Source of the DNA: Aradus depressus
Taxonomy: Eukaryota; Arthropoda; Insecta; Hemiptera; Aradidae
Assembly (NCBI GenBank): GCA_963662175.1
Contig: OY759226.1
Span: 23,544,446-23,608,445, forward strand
DNA length: 64,000 nucleotides
Direction: 5' to 3'
The translations under genes were made by a program, and so were the position numbers. Within the stretch, counting starts at the first letter, position 1. Each line of letters begins with the position of its first letter. Below the pieces are notes generated by a model. The model saw only the letters and a list, made by a program, of their open reading frames with translations. It was not told where the DNA came from and did not search any database. Shown here piece by piece: positions 32,393 to 44,397 of the stretch.

Positions 32393-32461
32393 TAAGCAAT
32401 AAAGTTTCATTTCAAACTACCTGATTCCAAAAATTAAATAAAATCTGTCGATCTTTGTTGT

Positions 32462-32570
32462 TGTGGGTTTGTAACAACTCGAATAACTGCCGATGTAATG
32501 AATGTATCGATTGGTCTTGGAGGGAGAGCAAACACTTAATTGTTTAATTCGTGATGGGGAAGTGCATTGT
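32462..32570 (+). repeat. Rep-C outer end
   Basis: AACTGCCGATGTAATGAATG, GGAGGGAGAGCAAACACTTA and GATGGGGAAGTGCATTG. Confidence 0.7.
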
Positions 32571-32734
32571 CCACTTGAGTTTCTATTCTTTGGAATGTGG
32601 CACTAAGTTGATTTCAACAAACCATGTCCGACTTTCTATTCTGGTTTAAGTCAAGTCAACTACGTCAGTCTGTTTCACTCATTTCTGAGAAGCAACTCGA
32701 GGGGAGTTGTGGCGAAATTTAACAAGCTTCTAGA

Positions 32735-32822
32735 GGCGCTGCTTACCTACAAAGCTCAAAATCGCGGATTCGAATCCCGGCCGAGACCCTTAGGTTCTTT
32801 ATCTGAAAGGTGAAAACCTTGA
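32735..32822 (+). mobile_element. SINE-A head fragment
   Basis: AAAGCTCAAAATCGCGGATT, then CGAATCCCGGCCGAGACCC and TCTGAAAGGTGAAAACC. Confidence 0.65.
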
Positions 32823-32874
32823 GAGCAAAAACTTTCTTAATTAATAGCTAAGGATTTTCTGAGTTTCCACTTCC

Positions 32875-33125
32875 CCAGCCATATAAAGTATAGAAGAAGT
32901 TATCTAATCGGTTAAAAATTCGATGTTGAGTTTTCAAAGGAATTTCAAGTTTTCCGACCTCTAGATTCCAAATATGAAAAAAAAAAATATATGTCTGTGT
33001 GTATGTGAACACGATAACACCCGATATAATGAGAGTATCGACACGAAATTTTATATGTAAACCCAGAATCCTCTTACGACATTTGTTGATTTTCAGTCAA
33101 ATCGACAAAAGGGAAGGGGGGGCTC
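32875..33125 (+). repeat. Rep-C copy, interrupted by a SINE-A
   Basis: CCCCAGCCATATAAAGTATA, TTATCTAATCGGTTAAAAAT and GATATAATGAGAGTATCGAC. A SINE follows at 33166. Confidence 0.75.
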
Positions 33126-33165
33126 AGAGGTATGGTTATACTTACTCAAAAACTCTAAACTTCTA

Positions 33166-33468
33166 GAGGGCGCCGATAGCTCAGTGGTATGCGTGCTTGC
33201 CTACTGAGCTCAAGATCACGAGTTCGAAGCCCGGCCGAGGGTTACTTATCTGGGAAGTAAAAAAAATCATGTTTACGCCGTTCCTCAGATGGGACGTTAA
33301 GCGATACTCCGAGCCTGTACGATGTCAGATATTCGTTAAAGACTCCTGCCCTAGGTGAATAAAAATTTAGGATAGGCAAAATTCCAGTCCACCAGAGTGA
33401 CGAAAGAGCGCTCTGGTTGAAGGCGATATGACCTCGTAGTTAAAGCCCGGGCATGAGTCATAATAACT
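33166..33468 (+). mobile_element. SINE-A copy, full length, older subfamily
   Basis: GAGGGCGCCGATAGCTCAG to GAGTCATAATAACTAT. TCTAAACTTCT before and TCTAAACTTTCT about 25 bases after the body may be a decayed target-site duplication. Confidence 0.85.
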
Positions 33469-33743
33469 ATATAACCTTGTTAACCTACTCTCTAAACTTT
33501 CTTGCGTTTCGTAGTCGTTGCAGAACGCCTCATTGCATCCCTTCTCTAACTGCATTGCAACATTACAGTTACCACGGAAGATCTTTATTACCTCCCCACA
33601 GTCTTCTTACAACTTCCTCCTGGAATGCGCTACGCTCTGATGCCTCCATACAGATTCCATTCCACTTCTGTACCATTCCAAGCCTTCTTTAAGATCCTTT
33701 TGTCTTGTGATATCTCAGTGAAAGTATGATTTTTTCTTATACG

Positions 33744-34072
33744 CCGTACTTCCCCACAATGAATACATTTTGTTGTCGCTCCCCCTCCTAAGCCGTTTGG
33801 GCTAAAACTAAAACAACGGCAAGAACGTCCTTTTGCCCAATTTGGCTGAAAATCGAAGCCTTATGGGGTTCGGGTCATACATATAAAATTTCGTGTCCAT
33901 ACATTCATTCTATCGGCAGTTATTGAGATTTTTACGTTAAAGACCTTTCTGATCCCCCCCAGTTATCTTCGGCAGTTTCCGCTAAAAAATAATAGGTGTC
34001 ATATTTTGAGGGTTCTGGGTATACATATAAAATTTCGTGTCGAAACACTTATTCTATCGGGAGTTATCGTTA
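33744..34072 (-). repeat. Rep-C copy
   Basis: TACTTCCCCACAATGAATAC, two internal units, TTCTATCGGGAGTTATCG. The inner end is lost. Confidence 0.75.
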
Positions 34073-34199
34073 TTTTTTTTCATTCTCGGAATCAGGAAAA
34101 AGAGCGTTATATCCCGGAAATCTTTATAAACGGGAGCGTTATAACGAAATTTTACTGTATTTGTTCTCTAATTCTATGCTATTCGTTTTCCCTTAGAAC

Positions 34200-34460
34200 C
34201 CAGTAAGATAATTTATACCTTTGGATTAGATTGAACATTTTTGCAAATTTAGGAAAACAAGATGGTATCTCTTTAGTATCTTTAGAAGAAAACCAAATGA
34301 AAAATTTGTTAATTGAATTTTTTTTAAATACGTGCACTTTTTTCAAAGTTGCACTTCTTGCACGTTCGATATTTTTTTTAGGGCCCTTTTCGGAAATTAC
34401 TGTAGAAATCAAAATTTAGTAGAAGACCAGCTATAATTTCTACAGGAAATGTGGTAATTT
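34200..34460 (-). repeat. Rep-F copy
   Basis: GAACATTTTTGCAAATTTAG, TTTTAGGGCCCTTTTCGG, TACTGTAGAAATCAAAATTT and ATTTCTACAGGAAATGTGG. Confidence 0.7.
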
Positions 34461-34554
34461 TTTCAAAAATTTTTTATTAACTTTTCATAATTTTTTTTAA
34501 ATTATCACAGGGTGATACACCTACAATTTTTTTTTTTTCTCCAAACTTTTTCAA

Positions 34555-34720
34555 ACCTCCCAAAAAAAGAGGTCAGCCAAACCTACGCCTCAATGGACGA
34601 CATAAGGAACAATACGACACCTCACAGTTAATGAGAAGAGGAACCCGTGGGAGGATTCTCAGGCGAAAGACAAAGATGAAGCTAACGGGGCTAGGCTAGA
34701 GCCTCAAGAAGTGGGGGTAA
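34555..34720 (+). pseudogene. Probable third LINE C-terminal remnant, frameshifted
   Basis: Translation gives KKRGQPNLRLNGR in one frame and MDDIRNNTT in another, resembling the RGRPKLRWMDDI signature of RTE-like LINE C-termini split by a frameshift. A following RNPWEDSQAKDK segment would fit the next conserved block. Weak, with no domain longer than about 15 residues. Confidence 0.35.
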
Positions 34721-34963
34721 GAAGAACTGAAGAATAAGACGTAGAGTCGCTCAACTGTGCACTCTGCAGGTTTCTGCAGTGTAACCAGATCTTCATATTT
34801 CATAGGAGTCAATATATCAACACAAAATTTTATATGTTGTTCGAGAAGACTATAAGAAAAACATCAATTAATTTTCGGTCAAATCGGTGGTTTTACTTCC
34901 CCATCAATGAAGAGATCTCTCGAAAGGATGATAAAATCAACATGAAACCTTATAGTTAGTTAT

Positions 34964-35060
34964 TGTGTCTCATGCCTGGGCTTTAACTGCGAGGTCATAT
35001 CGTCATGAGCCCGACTCTACTATGGGAGTCCTTAACAAGTACCTGAAATTTCACAGGTAG
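34964..35060 (-). mobile_element. SINE-A fragment with internal deletions
   Basis: TCATGCCTGGGCTTTAACTG, CGAGGTCATATCG joined to TCATGAGCCCGACTC, GGGAGTCC joined to TTAACAAGTACCTG. Confidence 0.65.
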
Positions 35061-35534
35061 TCAAATAAGATGTAGTCTGACCTCTCACAGATTTCTATTT
35101 GTATTAGCTAGCCGGCTTTAGAGGTTGCTTTCATCATCAGACAGTCTACAAAAGAAACCATCCTTAAGCAAAAAAAAACAAAAACCCCAAAAAACAGGTT
35201 TTGATGGTAGCAATCATAAAATATAAAGACAACAAAGATTTAAATAAATATAAATACATTAAAGTTAAAAAGTAAAAAAAAACCTATAAAATAAATTTTT
35301 TTGAAATTTGAATGAAAATTAAAATATTTTAGTACTTAAATAAAATTTAAAAATTTTTATAATAAGAATAAATAATTAAAAACTTTAATATATCAAAATT
35401 TCGGGACAGATAAGTTATCAGATAGGTTATCTGTCCCCATCCAAGAAATTGAATGAGGGCAACCTCGAAAGCCGGCTAGCTAATACAAATAAAAGTCTGT
35501 GAGAGGTCAGACTACATCTTATTTGACAACCTGT
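35053..35534. repeat. Fold-back, ~80-bp arms, ~310-bp AT-rich loop
   Basis: ACAGGTAGTCAAATAAGATG at 35053 is mirrored by CATCTTATTTGACAACCTGT ending at 35534. The inner arm sequence GCTAGCCGGCTTT is mirrored as AAAGCCGGCTAGC. The inner ends carry pieces of a CTGATGA, GAGG/GCAA/CCTC, GAAAGCC phrase. Confidence 0.75.
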
Positions 35535-35570
35535 CTCACTACATCAGCCATCTTCATATTAGTATCTGAA

Positions 35571-35716
35571 ATCAGTGGCCGTGAGGGCTAGAGCGTAGGG
35601 CTTTGGTCGCATGGTCTCACCTTGGTTTGCGGGTTCGAATCCCGTCTGGGAGTGAGTTTTATGACGTAGATAGAACTCCCTCCCGGGGCCATGGATGTCG
35701 TAAATAACTAGATAAC
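35571..35716 (+). mobile_element. SINE-B copy
   Basis: GTGGCCGTGAGGGCTAGAGC, perfect B box GGTTCGAATCC, and the GATGTCGTAAATAACTAGAT end. Apparent peptides in its minus strand are artefacts. Confidence 0.78.
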
Positions 35717-35775
35717 ACAGTGGGGTCAAAAGAAAATTTAGAATATTATAATATGTATAATGTGGGTGGGTACTT

Positions 35776-35870
35776 TGTACATCACAGAACCTCATAAGGA
35801 CGACACCTGTTAATTTTCAGCTAAATCGGCTATGAGAAGGGGGGGGGGGGGGGGGGGAGAGGAGGTGGTT
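35776..35870 (+). repeat. Rep-C fragment with poly-G
   Basis: CATAAGGACGACACCTGTTA, AATCGGCTATGAGAAGG, then about 20 G at 35840-35858. Confidence 0.75.
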
Positions 35871-35921
35871 CCAATCAAATAATCGAATAACAATCGAGTA
35901 GTAGATTTTAGGAGAGCAAAA

Positions 35922-38900
35922 GGTAGGTATAAGGATTCTGAAGATTTAAGGCAGTTTTTTGGAAAAGAAGTAATGAAAGGAAGTTACTAAATGAAGAGTA
36001 GTCGTCGTAGAAGGTTACATGAAAGTATTCAGAGTTACATCAATGAGTATATTTGACAGGTCGTCCTGATGGGGTTTTGCGGTAGATATAAGGATTCTGA
36101 AGATTTAAGGCAGTTTTTTGGAAAAAGAAGTAATGAAAGGAAGTTACTAAATGAAGAGTAGTCGTCGTAGAAGGTTACATGAAAGTATTCAGAGTTACAT
36201 CAATGAGTATATTTGACAGGTCGTCCTGATGGGGTTTTGCGGTAGATATAAGGATTCTGAAGATTTAAGGCAGTTTTTTGGAAAAAGAAGTAATGAAAGG
36301 AAGTTACTAAATGAAGAGTAGTCGTCGTAGAAGGTTACATGAAAGTATTCAGAGTTACATCAATGAGTATATTTGACAGGTCGTCCTGATGGGGTTTTGC
36401 GGTAGATATAAGGATTCTGAAGATTTAAGGCAGTTTTTTGGAAAAAGAAGTAATGAAAGGAAGTTACTAAATGAAGAGTAGTCGTCGTAGAAGGTTACAT
36501 GAAAGTATTCAGAGTTACATCAATGAGTATATTTGACAGGTCGTCCTGATGGGGTTTTGCGGTAGATATAAGGATTCTGAAGATTTAAGGCAGTTTTTTG
36601 GAAAAAGAAGTAATGAAAGGAAGTTACTAAATGAAGAGTAGTCGTCGTAGAAGGTTACATGAAAGTATTCAGAGTTACATCAATGAGTATATTTGACAGG
36701 TCGTCCTGATGGGGTTTTGCGGTAGATATAAGGATTCTGAAGATTTAAGGCAGTTTTTTGGAAAAGAAGTAATGAAAGGAAGTTACTAAATGAAGAGTAG
36801 TCGTCGTAGAAGGTTACATGAAAGTATTCAGAGTTACATCAATGAGTATATTTGACAGGTCGTCCTGATGGGGTTTTGCGGTAGATATAAGGATTCTGAA
36901 GATTTAAGGCAGTTTTTTGGAAAAAGAAGTAATGAAAGGAAGTTACTAAATGAAGAGTAGTCGTCGTAGAAGGTTACATGAAAGTATTCAGAGTTACATC
37001 AATGAGTATATTTGACGGGTCGTCCTGATGGGGTTTTGCGGTAGATATAAGGATTCTGAAGATTTAAGGCAGTTTTTTGGAAAAAGAAGTAATGAAAGGA
37101 AGTTACTAAATGAAGAGTAGTCGTCGTAGAAGGTTACATGAAAGTATTCAGAGTTACATCAATGAGTATATTTGACAGGTCGTCCTGATGGGGTTTTGCG
37201 GTAGATATAAGGATTCTGAAGATTTAAGGCAGTTTTTTGGAAAAAGAAGTAATGAAAGGAAGTTACTAAATGAAGAGTAGTCGTCGTAGAAGGTTACATG
37301 AAAGTATTCAGAGTTATATCAATGAGTATATTTGACAGGTCGTCCTGATGGGGTTTTGCGGTAGATATAAGGATTCTGAAGATTTAAGGCAGTTTTTTGG
37401 AAAAAGAAGTAATGAAAGGAAGTTACTAAATGAAGAGTAGTCGTCGTAGAAGGTTACATGAAAGTATTCAGAGTTACATCAATGAGTATATTTGACAGGT
37501 CGTCCTGATGGGGTTTTGCGGTAGATATAAGGATTCTTAAGATTTAAGGCAGTTTTTTGGAAAAAGAAGTAATGAAAGGAAGTTACTAAATGAAGAGTAG
37601 TCGTCGTAGAAGGTTACATGAAAGTATTCAGAGTTATATCAATGAGTATATTTGACAGGTCGTCCTGATGGGGTTTTGCGGTAGATATAAGGATTCTGAA
37701 GATTTAAGGCAGTTTTTTGGAAAAAGAAGTAATGAAAGGAAGTTACTAAATGAAGAGTAGTCGTCGTAGAAGATAACATGAAAGTATTCAGAGTTACATC
37801 AATGAGTATATTTGACAGGTCGTCCTGATGGGGTTTTGCGGTAGATATAAGGATTCTGAAGATTTAAGGCAGTTTTTTGGAAAAAGAAGTAATGAAAGGA
37901 AATTACTAAATGAAGAGTAGTCGTCGTAGAAGGTTACATGAAAGTATTCAGAGTTACATCAATGAGTATATTTGACAGGTCGTCCTGATGGGGTTTTGCG
38001 GTAGATATAAGGATTCTGAAGATTTAAGGCAGTTTTTTGGAAAAAGAAGTAATGAAAGGAAGTTACTAAATGAAGAGTAGTCGTCGTAGAAGGTTACATG
38101 AAAGTATTCAGAGTTACATCAATGAGTATATTTGACAGGTCGTCCTGATGGGGTTTTGCGGTAGATATAAGGATTCTGAAGATTTAAGGCAGTTTTTTGG
38201 AAAAAGAAGTAATGAAAGGAAGTTACTAAATGAAGAGTAGTCGTCGTAGAAGGTTACATGAAAGTATTCAGAGTTACATCAATGAGTATATTTGACAGGT
38301 CGTCCTGATGGGGTTTTGCGGTAGATATAAGGATTCTGAAGATTTAAGGCAGTTTTTTGGAAAAAGAAGTAATGAAAGGAAATTACTAAATGAAGAGTAG
38401 TCGTCGTAGAAGGTTACATGAAAGTATTCAGAGTTACATCAATGAGTATATTTGACAGGTCGTCCTGATGGGGTTTTGCGGTAGATATAAGGATTCTGAA
38501 GATTTAAGGCAGTTTTTTGGAAAAAGAAGTAATGAAAGGAAGTTACTAGATGAAGAGTAGTCGTCGTAGAAGGTTACATGAAAGTATTCAGAGTTACATC
38601 AATGAGTATATTTGACAGGTCGTCCTGATGGGGTTTTGCGGTAGATATAAGGATTCTGAAGATTTAAGGCAGTTTTTTGGAAAAAGAAGTAATGAAAGGA
38701 AGTTACTAAATGAAGAGTAGTCGTCGTAGAAGGTTACATGAAAGTATTCAGAGTTACATCAATGAGTCTATTTGACAGGTCGTCCTGATGGGGTTTTGCG
38801 GTAGATATAAGGATTCTGAAGATTTAAGGCAGTTTTTTGGAAAAAGAAGTAATGAAAGGAAGTTACTAAATGAAGAGTAGTCGTCGTAGAAGGTTACATG

Positions 38901-40055
38901 AAAGTATTCAGAGTTACATCAATGAGTATATTTGACAGGTCGTCCTGATGGGGTTTTGCGGTAGATATAAGGATTCTGAAGTTTTAAGGCAGTTTTTTGG
39001 AAAATGAAGTAATGAAAGGAAGTTACTAAATGAAGAGTAGTCGTCGTAGAAGGTTACATGAAAGTATTCAGAGTTACATCAATGAGTATATTTGACAGGT
39101 CGTCCTGATGGGGTTTTGCGGTAGATATAAGGATTCTGAAGATTTAAGGCAGTTTTTTGGAAAAAGAAGTAATGAAAGGAAGTTACTAAATGAAGAGTAG
39201 TCGTCGTAGAAGGTTACATGAAAGTATTCAGAGTTACATCAATGAGTATATTTGACAGGTCGTCCTGATGGGGTTTTGCGGTAGTTATAAGGATTCTGAA
39301 GTTTTAAGGCAGTTTTTTGGAAAATAAGTAATGAAAGGAAGTTACTAAATGAGGAGTAGTCGTTGTAGAAGGTTAAATGAAAGTATTCAGGATTAGATCA
39401 ATGAGAATATTTCACAGGTGTCGTCATGATGGGGTTTTTGGGTAGTTATAAGGATTCTGAAGTTTTAAGGCAGTTTTTTGGAAAAGAAGTAATGAAAGGA
39501 AGTTACTAAATGAAGAGTAGTCGTCGTAGAAGGTTACATGAAAGTATTCAGAGTTACATCAATGAGTATATTTGACAGGTCGTCCTGATGGGGTTTTGCG
39601 GTAGTTATAAGGATTCTGAAGATTTAAGGCAGTTTTTTGGAAAAAGAAGTAATGAAAGGAAGTTACTAAATGAAGAGTAGTCGTCGTAGAAGGTTACATG
39701 AAAGTATTCAGAGTTACATCAATGAGTATATTTGACAGGTCGTCCTGATGGGGTTTTGCGGTAGATATAAGGATTCTGAAGTTTTAAGGCAGTTTTTTGG
39801 AATATAAGTAATGAAAGGAAGTTACTAAATGAGGAGTAGTCGTTGTAGAAGGTTACATGAAAGTATTCAGGATTAGATCAATGAGAATATTTCACAGGTG
39901 TCGTCATGATGGGGTTTTTGGGTAGTTATAAGGATTCTGAAGTTTTAAGGCAGTTTTTTGGAAAAGAAGTAATGAAAGGAAGTTACTACATGAAGAGTAG
40001 TCGTTTCAGAACGTCACATGGAAGTATTCAGGATTAGATCAATGAGAATATCCTA
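35922..40055 (+). repeat. 160-bp satellite array, 26 units
   Basis: Units begin GGTAGATATAAGGATTCTG and end GGTCGTCCTGATGGGGTTTT plus GC. Starts at 35922, 36081, 36241 and onward every 160 bases, with 159-base units at the first and sixth positions. Interior units are almost identical. From about 38960 they diverge (GGTAGTTATAAGG, AGTTTTAAGG). Units starting near 39280 and 39760 share a distinct variant set (GAGGAGTAGTCGTTG, GGATTAGATCAATGAG) 480 bases apart. The last unit is partial. There is no ORF: stops occur in all frames and the period is not a multiple of three. Confidence 0.98.
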
Positions 40056-40559
40056 ACTTTTCCACTTTGTAGATCGTTTATAAAGCGGTGGAATGATGGG
40101 ATGAGAGATGTGTTGATGGAAGCGCCGTCTAGCAGTCAGGCAAACTAAACACCGGCGCCTGTCGCCATACTATATATATATATAGACTGGGGACCTCCAT
40201 TGAGGCGGTGATTCCAGAGGACGGTGATACAAGGAGAGTTGGAGTCCCCCATTCATACCTGTATCAAGGTCACCATCCCCCATGCCACACAGCTCTGACC
40301 TTCACCTCCCCAACTCTGCATCTCCTCTCACTCGCCTGTGGTCGGCCAGTACTAAAAATATCAGTAGATAACACTTGACCAATCTAGCCGTCGTAATGAC
40401 TGGCGCCGCACTGTCCTAACTGCCACTCAACCAACCACTCCCACCTTTCCAACAGACTTGTTTTTTCGCCAACGTTTGAGATCACCTTGGTGTTTATATC
40501 AATAATCTTTTCCTAACTCAGTTGAAGCAATATGTGAGCCTCATTTTTGCCGAAATCTG
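40056..40559. other. Satellite right flank, GC-richer, unclassified
   Basis: 40060-40470 is GC-richer unique-looking sequence after a short (TA)n. No exon borders or motif recognised. Confidence 0.35.
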
Positions 40560-41160
40560 CTCTTACAGAAAAATTTAATATTACATTTTTTCTAGAAAAT
40601 TTAATTTTTTTCATTTTTGCTATATAACATTTCTTTGTAGGATCAAAAGATAAAGAGAAAAAAAGGGAAAAAGTGTAAATTATATTTGAAACATAATAAT
40701 ATGTATCGTGTTTGGACGGAAACTGTTACTTTTACAGAAAAAGTAATATAATCTTTTTTGTAGTACATTTAATACCCTTAATTTCTGCTACTTACTATTT
40801 TCACATAGCACAATAGATGAAGTGAAAAAATGAAGAAAAAAAAACTGAAAATTATATTTGAATATATAATATAAATATCGTGTTTGCACTGAAACTGTTA
40901 CTTTTACAGGAAAAGTAACATAATCTTTTTTGCAGTACATTTAATGCCCTTAATTTCTGCTACTTACTATTTTCACATATGTAGGACCAATGAATGAAGT
41001 GAAAAAAATGAAAAAAAACTGTTACTTTTACAGAAAAAGTAATATCATCTTTTTTGTAGAACATTTGATGGTCTTTAATTTTTATATTCACTATTTTTTC
41101 ATAGGACCAATAGATGAAGAGACAAGTAAATTCTATTTGAAGCATTATACGTGAGTCGTG
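40560..41160 (+). repeat. Degenerate tandem array, units of 126-171 bp, about 4 copies
   Basis: ACTGTTACTTTTACAG at 40722, 40893 and 41019, each followed by AAAAGTAATATAATCTTTTT and CTTACTATTTTCACATA. A dispersed relative lies at 28670-28790. Confidence 0.75.
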
Positions 41161-41589
41161 TTTGCACCGAAACTCCGGTAAAAGCTCATCCAGTTTCTGA
41201 CCGATTGAATAACTTCCCCTATACCTATATATATATATATATATATATAGCCGGGGAGGTAAAAAAAATATTGCATAGCAACGCTCATCCCTTATCTCTT
41301 CTTCATGAGATCTCAAAATTGGTTCATACTAAATTTTCTAGTTCGTAAGGGAAATGTTTTCTCCATAGGCTGGAGAAACGAAGACAAAACGAGAAAGAAG
41401 TTAACTACAAGAAGATCCAAGTCACTCCACGTCGCCTGGATAACTGGAAGAACTGAAGACAATCCTTGAAACAGAAGGGAAGTTGATGAGAGAAAAAAAA
41501 AAAGTTGTTACAGTCAGTAGGCTATGTCCAGGAGAGGACTGTCTTCTAGAAACATTGTACTGTATCACATCTTGACAGTGGCGTAGACA

Positions 41590-41890
41590 TCGGCAGTTAT
41601 AAGAGTTTTTGTGTTAAGCCTCACTCTTAAAACCCCTCTTCCCTTAAGTCAAAGTCAATAGGTGACGTCAAAAGAGGAAACTAAACACAAATATAAAATT
41701 TCATATAGATATATTCATTCTATATATATATATACTGTAAATATATCGATGTGTGTGATCGATCTGTATACACATCGATTTTATTTTATTTTTCATAATT
41801 GTAATCTGGAGATCGGAACACATAAAATTCCGTTTAAAATTCCACATTCGAGTTTTTGACAGATTATATACCCTCCCGTATACTTCGTAG
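41590..41890 (-). repeat. Rep-C copy
   Basis: CGGCAGTTATAAGAGTTTTT, TTCATATAGATATATTCATT, TCTGGAGATCGGAACACATA and CTCCCGTATACTTCGTAGG. Confidence 0.7.
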
Positions 41891-42224
41891 GAGGAAATAA
41901 AAAGCCAATGTTACCATTATGATAACAATTAAATGTCCAACTTTCTCCGAACTCATATATTAAGATAATTTAAGAACGAAAGAAAAAAAAATAAATAAAA
42001 TTTATATAAATTTCACCGGAAACTGTTGCTTTATTATTTCCTCCAAACCAGAAATATTTATATATTTTTTGTAGATTCCTGTAAATGAAATATATGGAAG
42101 GATTTAGTCGTAACTGGAACACTATAGGCGGAATTATAACCCACAATCAGAATGTGTTAATGGTATTATTATTTATATATTATTATATTAATTGTTATAA
42201 TTATGGTAACATTCGCTTATTACT

Positions 42225-43010
42225 TCCCCATAAGTATAGAGGTATATCGGTAAAAAATTTGATGTGGGGTTTCAACGGAATTTCGTGATTTCTTGATACA
42301 AATATGAAAAAACAAACTTATGTTTGTGTGAACATGATATCGACACGAAATTTTATACGTGAATCCAGAAATCTCGTACGACGTCATCTATTGATTTTCA
42401 GTCAAATCGACCGAAGGGAAGGGGGGTTCAAGGGAAGGGCTTCAAAATTGCCGTTGTAATTAATGTATCGACACAAAATTTAATATACGAATTCAAACCT
42501 CCATATGGACGACACTTGATAATTTTCAGCAGAATCTGCAGAAAATGAAGGGGGGAACCAGAGGGGGCTCAACTCAAGCGCGCTCAAAACGAGCGCTCTT
42601 TCGTCACTCTGGTGGACATGAGCCCGACTCTACTGTGAGAGTGTTAAATTTTGCCTAACCTAAATTTTTATTCACCTAGGGTAGGGGTCTTTAACGAGCA
42701 CCTGACATCGTACAGGCTCGGAACCATCGCTTAACGTCCCATCCGAAGGATAGCGTGCTTAAGTTTATTTTACCTCCCAGATAAAATAAACTAAGGGCCT
42801 CGGTCGGGTTTCGAACCCACGTTCTTGAGCTTAGAAGGCAAGCACGCTCACCATTGACCTACTGGCGCCCTCTATGAAAATTTAGGACTCCTATGTAAAT
42901 CAACTATTAATTATTAGTGCAAAACCTAGACTGGTTTTGGAGGGGAAGGGAATAAATATATTAATTCGTTCTGGGGAAGTACATTAATAGTGATTCACCG
43001 ACGATGTTTT
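42225..43010 (+). repeat. Rep-C copy, full length, split by a SINE-A
   Basis: ACTTCCCCATAAGTATAGAG at the inner end, the internal units, a reversed SINE-A at 42591-42872, then the outer end TTAATTCGTTCTGGGGAAGT and GTGATTCACCGACG. Confidence 0.82.
42591..42872 (-). mobile_element. SINE-A copy nested in Rep-C, 3' end missing
   Basis: Begins at GAGCGCTCTTTCGTCACTC and ends GCGCCCTC. The conserved 3' 60 bases and the telomere-like tail are absent. Confidence 0.85.
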
Positions 43011-43023
43011 TTTTCTTTCATTT

Positions 43024-44090
43024 TTACAATAAGACGCCCATATTACTTTTTGGGGTTGGAAAACATGAATTTCTGTTGAAAACTCTGTATCGAGTTTTTG
43101 ACCGATTGCTATACTTTATATACCCTGGCTACATTTCTGGAAGATATATTAAATATATGAAGTTATGTAGGTAATGTTTTCATCACCAGATCTGTAGAAA
43201 GTCACAGCCCCACCATTACGGATATGACCCAATTCAACAGACACACACCAGCCTGAGCCAGACAATTAATTGGCCTCATGTGCTGTATGCGACAAGTGAC
43301 TTATCTGTAGGCCCAATTGTACTTCTGATGCTCCAATTAACCAAATAAATTTTCGATTTCGATATCCTCTTTATCAGGTTCATAAATCGATACTTTGGCA
43401 TTTATTGGGCATTTTCTGTTCAACTCCTCCTCAGATCCTTCACTTTCTTTTGGCCGATGTGACTGAAAATTGATAATTATCATCCTTGATTGTCTCCTGA
43501 ATCTAGACATGAAATTTCGTGTCGATATATTCATTATATCGAGTGTTATCCCATGAAAATGACGCCCGAGCAATACTGAAGTTATTTTTTTAGAGTAACA
43601 TATTTCAAGTATTAAATTTTACATATAATGTAATTTTATTAGATTTTAATTTTAATATTTAAATATTTTATTATTAATTTTAATATAAATTTTATAACTT
43701 TTTTTAACAATTATTTAATTTTTTTAAACAAGAAAAGAGTAAAATAAAAATTTTTAGTAGCATGATTTTATGTCAATACCACTTCTCACTTTTACAAATA
43801 ATCTATTTTTTTATACATAATCGGCGCCCCAGACTCTTGCCCGCTTCACCCGGATTTCTTAAAATCAAAACGTTTCGTTCTTATATGTTTTTGGATATGC
43901 ATATACAATTTGGTATCGATATATTCATTTAATCGAGTGTTATCCCGTTCACAGACAAACACAAGCAGACTCATTTTCATTTTTTGGAATTAGACGATCG
44001 AAAAACATGAAATTCAGCTCAAAACTCAATATCGAATTTCTGCTCGATTTCAAAACTTCCCCTATACTTCGTAAAGTTGGGGAAGTGAAA
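43024..44090 (-). repeat. Three Rep-C fragments separated by unclassified DNA
   Basis: 43024-43125 (GGTTGGAAAACATGAATTTC), 43330-43555 (GTGTCGATATATTCATTATA) and 43880-44090 (inner end ACTTCCCCTATACTTCGTAA). AT-rich DNA lies between 43560 and 43860. Confidence 0.68.
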
Positions 44091-44397
44091 AGGAATACCA
44101 TATTTTTATTTATTAAGAAGTTATGGTTGACATCAAACTTTCACCATATTTTCTCAACCATAACTAAAAAGTAATTCAAGACGTAATTAGCCTCGTCTCG
44201 AATTGACCATCAAATAAAAAATTGGTTGTCTGTAAAGTCGGTTTACGGCCGGTAGGTTGACGTGACTACGTCATAACATCACAGTAGTATAATACACAAA
44301 AGAAGTGGAAGTAACAATAAATGATTGTTGAAATAAAAAAAACAAGAATTCACAAATAACACCAAAGGACAGCGTGCTCGGAATTGAAGATAAATAT

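Noticed and set aside
33453..33692. 79-codon ORF resembling a LINE C-terminus (PPHSLLTTSSWNALRSDAS)
   Set aside because: The resemblance to LINE ends with W.SLP-type motifs is too short and the following residues do not fit. Not annotated.
35922..40055. Satellite as a CRISPR-like array or coding repeat
   Set aside because: There are no unique spacers, the period is 160 bases with near-identical units, and stops occur in all frames. The genome is eukaryotic.
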